Shown: positions 1-6,164, numbered from the stretch's first letter. The stretch is DNA of 6,664 bases from Lachnospiraceae bacterium UBA7729 (GCA_002482005.1 DLFD01000077.1:499-7162), one strand, 5' to 3'. The notes: a model not told the origin generated them from the letters alone. Program-made: numbers and translations.

Positions 1-17
1 CTGTGATGCCGAGTTGG

Positions 18-46
18 TTGACTCTTTCGAAATTCTATCGGATATT
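18..46 (+). promoter_or_regulatory. candidate sigma70 promoter P1 for the ech operon
   Basis: A -35-like TTGACT (18-23, five of six consensus bases) is followed after exactly 17 bp by GATATT (41-46, four of six). Transcription would start near position 53 and leave a leader of about 90 nt before echA. The spacer contains the 8-bp palindrome TTTCGAAA (25-32). Spacing and -35 quality are good and the -10 is mediocre. It overlaps candidate P2, and either one or both could be used. Confidence 0.4.
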
Positions 47-73
47 CATTTTCAGGAACAATCATGGTATACT
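45..73 (+). promoter_or_regulatory. candidate extended -10 promoter P2 for the ech operon
   Basis: An extended -10 element, TGGTATACT (65-73), has the TG dinucleotide and five of six -10 bases. Its best -35 at 17-bp spacing is the weak TTCATT (45-50), as is common for extended -10 promoters. The predicted start is near position 80, at the first base of the palindrome GTATGCATAC. I judge this at least as likely as P1. Confidence 0.4.
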
Positions 74-79
74 CACGAT

Positions 80-89
80 GTATGCATAC
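80..89 (+). promoter_or_regulatory. palindromic operator candidate at the predicted transcription start
   Basis: GTATGCATAC is a perfect 10-bp palindrome placed at about +1 to +10 of candidate P2. A looser dyad surrounds it, with GGTAT at 66-70 facing ATACC at 86-90. This is a typical place for a repressor site. The binding protein cannot be named, and a palindrome this short can occur by chance. Confidence 0.25.
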
Positions 90-105
90 CGGTCAGAAGG
101 ACCGG
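89..105 (+). promoter_or_regulatory. small hairpin in the echA 5' leader
   Basis: CCGGTC (89-94) and GACCGG (100-105) form a perfect 6-bp GC-rich stem closed by a 5-nt loop, AGAAG. No T-tract follows, so it is not a terminator. It lies about 25 nt before the echA ribosome site and may stabilise the mRNA 5' end. Confidence 0.35.
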
Positions 106-130
106 AAGCAAAGCAACCATCAACCACGCA

Positions 131-136
131 GGGAGG
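131..136 (+). promoter_or_regulatory. ribosome binding site that fixes the echA start
   Basis: GGGAGG ends 9 nt before the ATG at 146. The same reading frame is open upstream to the window edge, with TTG at 14 as a possible earlier start. This site, plus the hydrophobic N-terminus that begins at the ATG, supports starting at 146. Confidence 0.7.
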
Positions 137-145
137 CCTTTCATT

Positions 146-2059
146 ATGTGGTGGAGTATTCCATTTCTCATCATCTTCCCGATGTGCATCGGGGCTCTTC
201 TGTACTGCATTCATGTACAGAAGGTTCGCAAGGGCATTGCGTACGTAGCGACACCAGCTATCATGGCGGCGACGATCGATCTTGTCGTCACCTACTTCAA
301 TCATGGCGGACAGCCGGTCGACCTGTATGTCAATGTACCTGCGGCGTCACATTTCATAACTGCAGGCGAGATCGCGCTTATGATCTTCGTCACCTGGAAG
401 TGTATCCGGGCGAAGAAATACTGGATCTCGCTCCTGTCCATCGTGCCGACGATCATGATCGTCAACATGGAGTTTAAGCTCGGCGAGATGGAAGCTGCGC
501 ATATCAGAGTTGACCATCTGTCTCTTCTGATGTGCCTGATCGTCGCCTTTGTAGGCGGCCTCATCACGATCTACGCGATGGGCTACATGGATGGATACCA
601 TCAGCACCACACGGAAGTTCCGGAGAGAAGACACTTCTTCTTCATGGTCGTCTATGTCTTTATCGGCGCCATGTTCGGGTTCGTCCTTTCCTCAGATCTG
701 GTCTGGATCGACTTCTTCTGGGAGACAACTTCGGTATGTTCCTTCCTGCTGATCGGATACACGCAGTCCGAGGAAGCGGTCACCAATTCCTTCCGCGCTC
801 TGTGGATGAACCTGCTCGGAGGAACTGCCCTGGCATTCGGCATCGTCTACTTTGAGACGGCTGCCAAGGCTTCCACGCTTCAGGCACTGGTCCAGAATTC
901 ACAGGACGGAGTAAGGGCGGCAGCGATCTGCGTCATGCTGATGGCATTCGCAGCTCTGACCAAGGCGGCCCAGCTTCCGTTCTCCACATGGCTGATCGGA
1001 GCCATGGTTGCGCCGACACCGTCCAGTGCGCTGCTTCACTCCGCTACGATGGTCAAGGCCGGAATCTATATCCTGTTCCGTCTGGCGCCGGCTATGTCCG
1101 GGACCATGACCGGCTACTTCATCGCCGGGATCGGCGGATTCACCTTCTTCATGACCTCTGTCATCGCGATCGGCCAGGTCGATGCCAAGAAGGTCCTTGC
1201 TTACTCGACGATCTCCAACCTCGGACTGATGGTTGCATGCGCCGGCATCGGCAGGCCGGAGACTATCTGGGCCGGCGTCTTCCTGATGATGTTCCATGCC
1301 ATCAGCAAGTCCCTGATGTTCCAGGATGTCGGAGCTACCGAGAACTGCCTGCACAGCCGTCATCTTGAGGATATGCACGGCCTGCTCTACAGACTGCCGA
1401 AACTGGCTGTCTTCATGTTCATCGGCATCGCCGGCATGTATCTGGCACCGTTCGGAATGCTGATCTCCAAGTGGTCCGCACTGAGAGCTTCCGTCGATTC
1501 CAAGAACGTGCTTGTTATCCTGTTCATCGTCTTCGGTTCTGCGACGACTTCCTTCTACTGGTCCAAGTGGCTGGGCAAGATCATCTCCAGGACCATGCAC
1601 AATGAGCCGGTCAAGGATATCACCAAGAAGAACGAGATGGTTTCCCTGAGCATCCACGCAGTCGCGATGGTCGCCCTGTGCGCTCTGTTCCCGGTCGTAT
1701 CGAACATCTATGTCCATCCGCTTCTGGCTGAGACCTTCGGTACCTATACCGACGTTCTCTCCAGCGGCATCATGAACATGCTGGTCATCCTGATCCTCGT
1801 GGTATTCCTGGTTCCGCTTGTAGCATATCTGTCCAGCAGACAGCTGCACACGAACATGAAGCTGTCCTACATGAATGGTGCCAACTGCGGCAACGACAAT
1901 ACCTTCACCGACTCCTTCGGGGACCCGAAGAAACTTCATATGGCTAACGATTACTTCACCGAGAGGATCGGCCGTCACGCGCTGATGGTTCCGTGCCAGC
2001 TGGCAGTCACGGCAGCGATCGTTGTCATGTTCTGTATCGTACTGGGAGGTGTAGCATGA
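146..2059 (+). CDS. echA: EchA, antiporter-like membrane subunit of group 4 [NiFe] hydrogenase
   Basis: The 637-residue protein belongs to the NuoL/MrpA-like family and is thought to move ions across the membrane during H2 formation. It has many hydrophobic segments and is close to the length I recall for archaeal EchA. An N-terminal signature, VDHLSLLM, lies at residues 122-129 and GYMDGYHQHH at 146-155. The main proton-channel domain spans about 165-470. The expected charged residues are present: Glu193 in the first-half helix, Lys273 in LTKAAQLPFSTWL, His298 and Lys304 in the broken-helix region, and Lys388 in FHAISKSLMF. A hydrophilic loop (about 565-610) precedes the last membrane segment. 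The ATG at 146 was chosen for its GGGAGG site. The stop overlaps the echB start as ATGA, which suggests translational coupling. HyfB/CooM-like subunits are close relatives, but the order of the following genes favours EchA. Confidence 0.9.
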   Translation: MWWSIPFLIIFPMCIGALLYCIHVQKVRKGIAYVATPAIMAATIDLVVTYFNHGGQPVDLYVNVPAASHFITAGEIALMIFVTWKCIRAKKYWISLLSIVPTIMIVNMEFKLGEMEAAHIRVDHLSLLMCLIVAFVGGLITIYAMGYMDGYHQHHTEVPERRHFFFMVVYVFIGAMFGFVLSSDLVWIDFFWETTSVCSFLLIGYTQSEEAVTNSFRALWMNLLGGTALAFGIVYFETAAKASTLQALVQNSQDGVRAAAICVMLMAFAALTKAAQLPFSTWLIGAMVAPTPSSALLHSATMVKAGIYILFRLAPAMSGTMTGYFIAGIGGFTFFMTSVIAIGQVDAKKVLAYSTISNLGLMVACAGIGRPETIWAGVFLMMFHAISKSLMFQDVGATENCLHSRHLEDMHGLLYRLPKLAVFMFIGIAGMYLAPFGMLISKWSALRASVDSKNVLVILFIVFGSATTSFYWSKWLGKIISRTMHNEPVKDITKKNEMVSLSIHAVAMVALCALFPVVSNIYVHPLLAETFGTYTDVLSSGIMNMLVILILVVFLVPLVAYLSSRQLHTNMKLSYMNGANCGNDNTFTDSFGDPKKLHMANDYFTERIGRHALMVPCQLAVTAAIVVMFCIVLGGVA

Positions 2060-2916
2060 GAATCCTGATGCCTATCCTTTTCCTTCTGCTGGCACCGCTT
2101 GCCGGCGGACTCCTCGACGGAATGGACCGTAAGATCTCTGCCCGCATGCAGCGCAGGGTCGGACCTCCGATCCTTCAGCCGTTCTATGATGTACAGAAGC
2201 TGTTTGCAAAGCAGAGGATCGTCGTTACGAACTCGCAGACCTTCCTGATGATCACCTACATGGTCCTGATCATCTTCACCGGCTGCATGTTCTATTCGGG
2301 AGTCGATATGCTGATGTGCTTCTTCATGCTGTCCACCGCCGGAATCTTCCTGTACTTCTCGGCAGTCGTCACAGACTCCCCGTACAGCTACATCGGCGGA
2401 CAGAGAGAGCTGTTCCAGGAGATGTGCTGCGAGCCGGCAGTCCTTCTGACTGCGCTTGGCTTCTACATTCTGGAAGGCAGCTTCCAGACCTCCGATCTGA
2501 TCAAGGCTGACAGGTCTGCAATCCTTGCCCTTCCGGGCTTTTTTGTAGCCTTCCTGTTCATCCTTACCATCAAGATGAGAAAGTCTCCGTTCGACGAGTC
2601 CACTTCCCATCATCCGCATCAGGAGCTGGTCAAGGGCGTCACCACCGAACTCGGCGGCAGCAACCTTGCTCTGTTCCAGATCACCGAGTGGTATGAAAAT
2701 GTTCTGATGCTCAGTGTTGTTGCACTGTTCATCCTGAATAAGAATCCATGGAGCATCCTTTGCGCGGTCCTCGTGGTCCTCGCAACCTACTTCCTTGAGA
2801 TTCTGATCGATAATACCAGTGCAAGAATGAAGTCCCAGAAGATGCTTCAGCTGTCATGGGCAGTCACCATCGCGGCAGCGGGTGTCAATCTTGTGATCCT
2901 CATTCTCGTTCGCTGA
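2056..2916 (+). CDS. echB: EchB, NuoH-like membrane anchor subunit
   Basis: This 286-residue, roughly eight-helix membrane protein belongs to the NuoH/HycD family. It docks the soluble arm to the membrane and carries part of the ion path. Family signatures are DGMDRKISARMQRRVGPP near the N-terminus (residues 21-38), then QPFYDVQKLFAK (41-52). The later loop KSPFD (176-180) followed by SHHPHQELVKG (184-194) is the hydrogenase version of the NuoH acidic loop. The start is ATG 2056, overlapping the echA stop, with GGGAGG at 2044-2049 and 6-nt spacing. An earlier in-frame ATG at 1993 lies inside echA, lacks a ribosome site and would add a hydrophilic, non-family N-terminus, so it was rejected. 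EchC follows after 14 nt. Confidence 0.92.
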   Translation: MRILMPILFLLLAPLAGGLLDGMDRKISARMQRRVGPPILQPFYDVQKLFAKQRIVVTNSQTFLMITYMVLIIFTGCMFYSGVDMLMCFFMLSTAGIFLYFSAVVTDSPYSYIGGQRELFQEMCCEPAVLLTALGFYILEGSFQTSDLIKADRSAILALPGFFVAFLFILTIKMRKSPFDESTSHHPHQELVKGVTTELGGSNLALFQITEWYENVLMLSVVALFILNKNPWSILCAVLVVLATYFLEILIDNTSARMKSQKMLQLSWAVTIAAAGVNLVILILVR

Positions 2917-2930
2917 CAGGAGGGACAAAG

Positions 2931-3494
2931 ATGGCGAATGTAAAAAGATCTCCGTGGCTGCTCCATTATGACGCATCGAGCTGCAACGGATGTGATATTG
3001 AAGTACTTGCGAGCCTGACCCCGGTCTACGATGCGGAGCGTTTCGGAGTAGTCAACACCGCTGACCCGATGCAGGCGGATATCCTGCTTGTCACCGGCGG
3101 AGTCAATGCCCAGTCGGCAGAAGTCGTAAAGCAGCTCTATGACCAGATGGCAAGACCGAAGGTTGTCGTTGCGGTTGGGGTCTGTGCCTGCACCGGCGGT
3201 GTCTTCAAGGACTGCTATAATATCAATGGCGGCGTGGATACCGTCATCCCGGTCGACGTCTATGTCCCGGGCTGTGCGGCAAGACCGGAATCGATCATCG
3301 ACGGAATCGTCAAGGCCGTAGCGATCTTCCAGGAACGCTCCGATAAGCATGACAAATACGTCAAGGAGCATGGAGAATCTGCCAGAGATACCAGTGATCC
3401 GGATGCAGCTGCAAGGGATGGCAATCCGGCAGACTTCTTCAACGCACTTGGCAAGAAGCCTCAGGAACATACAGATCATAAGGAGGAGAAGTGA
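2931..3494 (+). CDS. echC: EchC, hydrogenase small subunit with proximal [4Fe-4S] cluster
   Basis: This NuoB-like small subunit (187 residues) passes electrons to the NiFe site of EchE. Likely ligands of its single cluster are Cys18 and Cys21 (SCNGCDIE), Cys85 (GVCACTGG) and Cys115 (VPGC), the family pattern. There is no twin-arginine signal, so it stays on the cytoplasmic side. Cys87 and Cys95 are additional cysteines near the third ligand. The conserved core ends near residue 135. A charged, hydrophilic tail of about 50 residues follows, rich in Lys, Asp, Glu and His, and is longer than I expect for EchC. The start at ATG 2931 has AGGAGGG (2918-2924) 6 nt upstream. A longer in-frame start at 2856 lies in the echB 3' end and gives a non-family N-terminus. 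The stop overlaps the echD start. Confidence 0.93.
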   Translation: MANVKRSPWLLHYDASSCNGCDIEVLASLTPVYDAERFGVVNTADPMQADILLVTGGVNAQSAEVVKQLYDQMARPKVVVAVGVCACTGGVFKDCYNINGGVDTVIPVDVYVPGCAARPESIIDGIVKAVAIFQERSDKHDKYVKEHGESARDTSDPDAAARDGNPADFFNALGKKPQEHTDHKEEK

Positions 3495-4042
3495 TGGGAG
3501 CAAAATTCACACCGAAACAGACGCTCCGCGTCATCGAGAAAGAGGGACTTCTCCGCGAAGTCATGGTTATGAAGAGTCGTCACATGAGGCTCTCCCAGGC
3601 ATGTGCGTCCTACAAGGATGGCCACTACGAGCTGAGCTACTCCTTTGCGGATGACGAGACGATGGACTATGAGACCCTGCGTGTCAACGTGGGACTTGCA
3701 GAGAGAGTCCCGAGCATCCATAACTTTTACTCCTGTGCCTCATACTATGAGAATGAGATGCGCGAACTTTTCGGCGTCAAGATCGAACTGATCGAGCCGG
3801 ATTATCGCAACAAGTTCTACAGGATCAAAGCCGAGACCCCGTTCCTTCCGGAAGACGCGAAAGCCGAGCAGAAGAAGGAAGAGGCTGAGATCAGTCTGAA
3901 CGGAGCGGATTCTGACCTTGACCAGGAGCAGGCCGCAAGGGATGAAAAGCAGGCTGAGAAAGATGCGGCAGCGAAGAAGGCAGCAGATGAAAAGAAGGCT
4001 GCCGCCGCTGCAGAAAAGGCGGCAAAGAAGGGAGCACAGTGA
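3494..4042 (+). CDS. echD: EchD, NuoC-like subunit with Lys/Ala/Glu-rich C-terminal tail
   Basis: The 182-residue product resembles the NuoC 30-kDa subunit, a cofactor-free partner that holds the large subunit in the soluble arm. The family core covers about residues 1-115, with the signature VPSIHNFYSCASYYENEMRE (72-91) followed by LFGVKIE. The rest (about 117-182) is unrelated to the core. It is a strongly charged, low-complexity stretch of Ala, Lys, Glu, Asp and Gln, likely a long helix or coiled coil. That makes the protein clearly longer than the roughly 120 residues I recall for archaeal EchD. The start is ATG 3494, overlapping the echC stop as TGATG, with AGGAGG at 3481-3486 and 7-nt spacing. 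A GTG one codon earlier is less likely. The stop overlaps the echE start in the same way. Confidence 0.88.
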   Translation: MGAKFTPKQTLRVIEKEGLLREVMVMKSRHMRLSQACASYKDGHYELSYSFADDETMDYETLRVNVGLAERVPSIHNFYSCASYYENEMRELFGVKIELIEPDYRNKFYRIKAETPFLPEDAKAEQKKEEAEISLNGADSDLDQEQAARDEKQAEKDAAAKKAADEKKAAAAAEKAAKKGAQ

Positions 4043-5136
4043 TGGATGTAAAAGCAAAGAAGAGAAGCGTTGTTCCTTTCGGACCGCAGCATCCTGTCCT
4101 TCCGGAACCGATCCATCTGGACCTGGTTCTTGAGGACGAGAAGGTCGTCGATGTCATTCCGTCCATCGGATTCATACACCGCGGACTTGAGGAACTTGTA
4201 AACAGAAGAGATTTCAATCAGTATGTCTATATCGCTGAGAGAACCTGCGGCATCTGCTCCTTCGGACACGGCCTTGGATATGTCGAGGCAGTCGAGAAGC
4301 TGATGAACGTGGAAGTCCCGGTCAGAGCAAAATATCTTCGTACGATCTGGGGCGAGATGGGAAGGATCCATTCCCATCTGCTCTGGGCAGGCCTTATGGC
4401 GGATGCGTTCGGATTTGAGAACCTGTTCTATCAGTGCTGGAGGCTTCGCGAGAAGAATCTGGACCTGGTCGAGATGACCACCGGCGGCCGTCTGATCTAC
4501 TCGGTCAACAAGGTCGGCGGAGTTCTTAAGGATATCACTCCGGACATGCAGAAGGTGATCCTGAACAATCTGTCCGAGATCGAGGTCGAGCTGAAGGACA
4601 TCTACAAGACCTTCACCACTGACTATTCCGTACTGGAGAGGACCAGGGGCGTCGGTGTCCTGACCAAGGAGCAGGTCCATGACCTCGGAGCATGCGGCCC
4701 TTATGCCAGAGCATCTGGGGTCGAGCGCGATATCAGGCAGCTGGGCTACGAAGCTTACGGCGACCTGGACTTTGAGCCGGTCGTATCGACGGATGGCGAT
4801 AATTTCGCAAGATGCGATGTGCGTCTGCGCGAGGTCTTCCAGTCCATCGACCTGATCCGTCAGGCAATCGCAAAGATGCCGGCTGAGACCGATCTTTCGG
4901 TTCCGGTCAAGGGCAATCCGGACGGAGAGGCGCTTGTCCGTATCGAGCAGCCTCGCGGAGAAGCGGTCTATTATGTAGAAGGAAACGGAACCAAGTTCCT
5001 GAACAGATTCCGCCTGCGCACTCCTACATTTGCAAATATTCCGGCTATGTGCGAGACGATGAAGGGCTGTAATTATGCAGATATCCCGCTTCTGGTTGTA
5101 ACGATCGACCCGTGCATCAGCTGCACTGAGAGATGA
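4042..5136 (+). CDS. echE: EchE, [NiFe] hydrogenase large (catalytic) subunit
   Basis: EchE reduces protons to H2, or oxidises H2, at a NiFe(CN)2CO site. Both metal-binding motifs are intact: Cys69 and Cys72 in RTCGICSFGH (67-76), and Cys358 and Cys361 in DPCISC (356-361). This separates it from complex I NuoD and from hydrogenase-related complexes that have lost the cysteines. Other family signs are GPQHP (14-18), IGFIHRGLE (42-50) and GEMGRIHSHLLWAG about 35 residues after the first motif. The length of 364 residues is normal. The protein ends three residues after Cys361, so there is no C-terminal peptide of the kind an HycI-like protease removes, as described for CooH-type and Ech enzymes. 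The start is ATG 4042, overlapping the echD stop, with GGGAG (4030-4034) upstream. A GTG one codon earlier is possible. Group 4e versus 4c needs a tree. Confidence 0.95.
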   Translation: MDVKAKKRSVVPFGPQHPVLPEPIHLDLVLEDEKVVDVIPSIGFIHRGLEELVNRRDFNQYVYIAERTCGICSFGHGLGYVEAVEKLMNVEVPVRAKYLRTIWGEMGRIHSHLLWAGLMADAFGFENLFYQCWRLREKNLDLVEMTTGGRLIYSVNKVGGVLKDITPDMQKVILNNLSEIEVELKDIYKTFTTDYSVLERTRGVGVLTKEQVHDLGACGPYARASGVERDIRQLGYEAYGDLDFEPVVSTDGDNFARCDVRLREVFQSIDLIRQAIAKMPAETDLSVPVKGNPDGEALVRIEQPRGEAVYYVEGNGTKFLNRFRLRTPTFANIPAMCETMKGCNYADIPLLVVTIDPCISCTER

Positions 5137-5146
5137 GGAGGATATC

Positions 5147-6058
5147 ATGGCGAAGTCTAGAATTATGGCGTTCACATGGTCGACGCTGAAGAATCTCTTC
5201 TCAAAGCCGGTAACCAGAAATTATCCGGCTGAGCCGATCAACTACCCGGAGAGAAGCCGCGGCCACATCGAGATCGAGATCGACAAATGCATCTCCTGCT
5301 CTATGTGCGCGAAGGTCTGCCCGACCGGCTGTATCACAGTCGACCGCAAGGCTCTGACCTGGGAGATCAACCGTTTTGACTGTCTGGCTTGCGGCTACTG
5401 CACACTGAAGTGCCCGAAGAAGTGCCTGCACCTGACTCCCGGTTATCAGACACCTGGCGAAGTCAAGGAGCCGGTGAAGTACCAGAGACCGACACCGCCG
5501 CCGAAGCCAGCTGCAGCGGCAGGCGCAGCAGGAGCAGCGGCTGGCGCAGCTGGAGCAGCGGTGAAGGCAGGTGCAGCAGGAGCGGCGGCTGGCGCAGCAG
5601 CTCCGAAAGCGACTCTGAATGGCGACATCGTAACGTTCGCGAACGGCAAGACGATGGATCTCTCCAAACTGCCTGCTGACAAGAAGGTGGCTACCCTGAA
5701 GAAGCTCGGCCTTGACAAGCCGGCAGCACCTGCAAAGACAGCTGCGGCGCCGGACGATGTGATCGTTTCCGCGACCACTGGCGCGAAACTTGCAGGAAAC
5801 ACCATTACTCTTGCCAATGGCAAGACGATGGATCTCTCCAAGCTGCCTGAGGCAAACAGGGCCAACGTTCTCAAGAAGCTCGGACTCGACAAGCCGGCTG
5901 CGCCGGCAGAAGCTCCGAAGGCAGCGGCGGCAGATGCAGAGCCGAAGGCAACCCTGAACGGAAACATCGTCACTCTTCCGAACGGAAAGACGATGGACCT
6001 TTCCAAGCTGCCGGAGGCAAACCGCGAGAAAGTTCTGGAAAAGCTGGGACTTAAATAA
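5147..6058 (+). CDS. echF: EchF, two-[4Fe-4S] ferredoxin-like subunit with a repeat-bearing C-terminal extension
   Basis: EchF is the NuoI-like electron entry subunit, which takes electrons probably from soluble ferredoxin and hands them to EchC. The N-terminal part (about 1-110) holds two complete cluster motifs: Cys48, 51, 54 with Cys58-Pro, and Cys79, 82, 85 with Cys89-Pro. In this fold the fourth cysteine of each motif binds the other cluster. The usual protein ends near here, but this one runs to 303 residues. A Pro-rich hinge (111-121) leads into an Ala/Gly linker (122-152). Three copies of a module with the core NGKTMDLSKLP then follow (about 156-196, 214-254 and 269-303), joined by Ala/Pro linkers. 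I do not recognise the module. The start at ATG 5147 has AGGAGG (5136-5141), 10 nt after the echE stop. A later ATG at 5165 lacks such a site. Confidence 0.92.
   Translation: MAKSRIMAFTWSTLKNLFSKPVTRNYPAEPINYPERSRGHIEIEIDKCISCSMCAKVCPTGCITVDRKALTWEINRFDCLACGYCTLKCPKKCLHLTPGYQTPGEVKEPVKYQRPTPPPKPAAAAGAAGAAAGAAGAAVKAGAAGAAAGAAAPKATLNGDIVTFANGKTMDLSKLPADKKVATLKKLGLDKPAAPAKTAAAPDDVIVSATTGAKLAGNTITLANGKTMDLSKLPEANRANVLKKLGLDKPAAPAEAPKAAAADAEPKATLNGNIVTLPNGKTMDLSKLPEANREKVLEKLGLK
5519..5598 (+). repeat. 32-nt direct repeat encoding the Ala/Gly linker of EchF
   Basis: Two 32-nt copies (5519-5550 and 5567-5598) differ at only two bases and are offset by 48 nt, that is 16 codons in frame. They encode the AAGAAGAAAG-type linker. 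Near identity, including at silent positions, suggests a recent in-frame duplication. Such a tract could change length by slippage without breaking the frame. Confidence 0.8.
5612..6055 (+). repeat. triplicated module in the EchF C-terminus
   Basis: Three in-frame coding repeats start near 5612, 5786 and 5951. Each encodes a segment of turn-forming NG and hydrophobic alternation, then the invariant NGKTMDLSKLP (cores at residues 166, 224 and 279), then a short helix ending in a KLGL motif. Copies 1 and 2 end in DKPAAPA, and copy 3 ends the protein. Copies 1 and 3 also share PKATLNG before the core. Core spacing is 58 and then 55 codons. The protein is conserved while codons have drifted, which suggests selection on the module after duplication. 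Confidence 0.88.
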
Positions 6059-6089
6059 TCCTTTTCGTGTTGAGAGATCAGTTCGCGGC

Positions 6090-6151
6090 GGCATGATACC
6101 TTTGCAGGAACGATCCCCTGTGGCGTGATACTTTGTGGGAATGATCCTCAG
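6090..6151 (+). repeat. imperfect tandem repeat after echF
   Basis: Two units of about 31 nt start at 6090 (GGCATGATACCTTTG) and 6122 (GGCGTGATACTTTG). They agree at most positions, and the differences are one indel and nearly all C/T or A/G transitions. Each ends in GGA-ANGA-TCC, which can form a tiny hairpin. Both 5' arms can pair with the same downstream segment, AAGGTATCACGCC (6152-6164). Confidence 0.65.
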
Positions 6152-6164
6152 AAGGTATCACGCC
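6122..6164 (+). promoter_or_regulatory. long hairpin in the echF-hypC spacer with a competing pairing partner
   Basis: Bases 6122-6134 pair with 6152-6164 over 13 bp, of which 10 are an uninterrupted perfect match (GGCGTGATAC with GTATCACGCC) and one is a G-U wobble. The same 3' arm can instead pair with 6090-6102 over 12 of 13 positions. No T-run follows directly, so it does not look like an intrinsic terminator. It may protect or process the mRNA between echF and hypC, or be part of a riboregulator. Confidence 0.55.

Noticed and set aside
532..1368. Alternative + strand frames inside echA (532-855 and 988-1368)
   Set aside because: They are out of frame with a conserved membrane protein, rich in Arg, and lack ribosome sites.
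899..1978. Antisense open frame of 359 codons opposite echA
   Set aside because: The translation is rich in Asp, His, Gln and Arg with no domain or membrane logic, as expected from reading transmembrane codons backwards. The sense strand encodes a clear NuoL-like protein.
2038..2055. A frameshift or gene fusion at the echA-echB overlap
   Set aside because: Both proteins are full length with family-typical ends and starts, so the ATGA overlap is ordinary translational coupling.
4042..5136. Complex I NuoD or a hydrogenase-like complex without NiFe (Ehr type)
   Set aside because: All four metal-binding cysteines are present and hypC is linked, so it is a true hydrogenase.
3817..5175. Long antisense open frame (452 codons) opposite echD and echE
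   Set aside because: It lies wholly opposite genes with intact family motifs. The translation lacks recognisable domains and is best explained as a mirror of the GC-biased codon use on the + strand.
5519..6055. CRISPR array or mobile element suggested by the repeats in echF
   Set aside because: The repeats are in frame, encode conserved protein modules, vary in spacing and have no unique-spacer pattern or transposase.
5201..6094. Antisense open frames opposite echF, including an Ala/Ser-rich one at 5446-6006
   Set aside because: Their apparent repeats are only the complement of the EchF repeats, and no start context or family match is visible.
6070..6097. A separate hypC promoter (TTGAGA at 6070-6075 with CATGAT at 6092-6097)
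   Set aside because: The spacing is 16 bp and the -10 matches only four of six bases inside a repeat, so it is too weak to list as a feature, although an internal start cannot be excluded.
6059..6110. An intrinsic terminator directly after echF
   Set aside because: There is no GC-rich hairpin followed by a T-tract. The T-run near 6061 precedes the hairpins, so hypC is probably co-transcribed.
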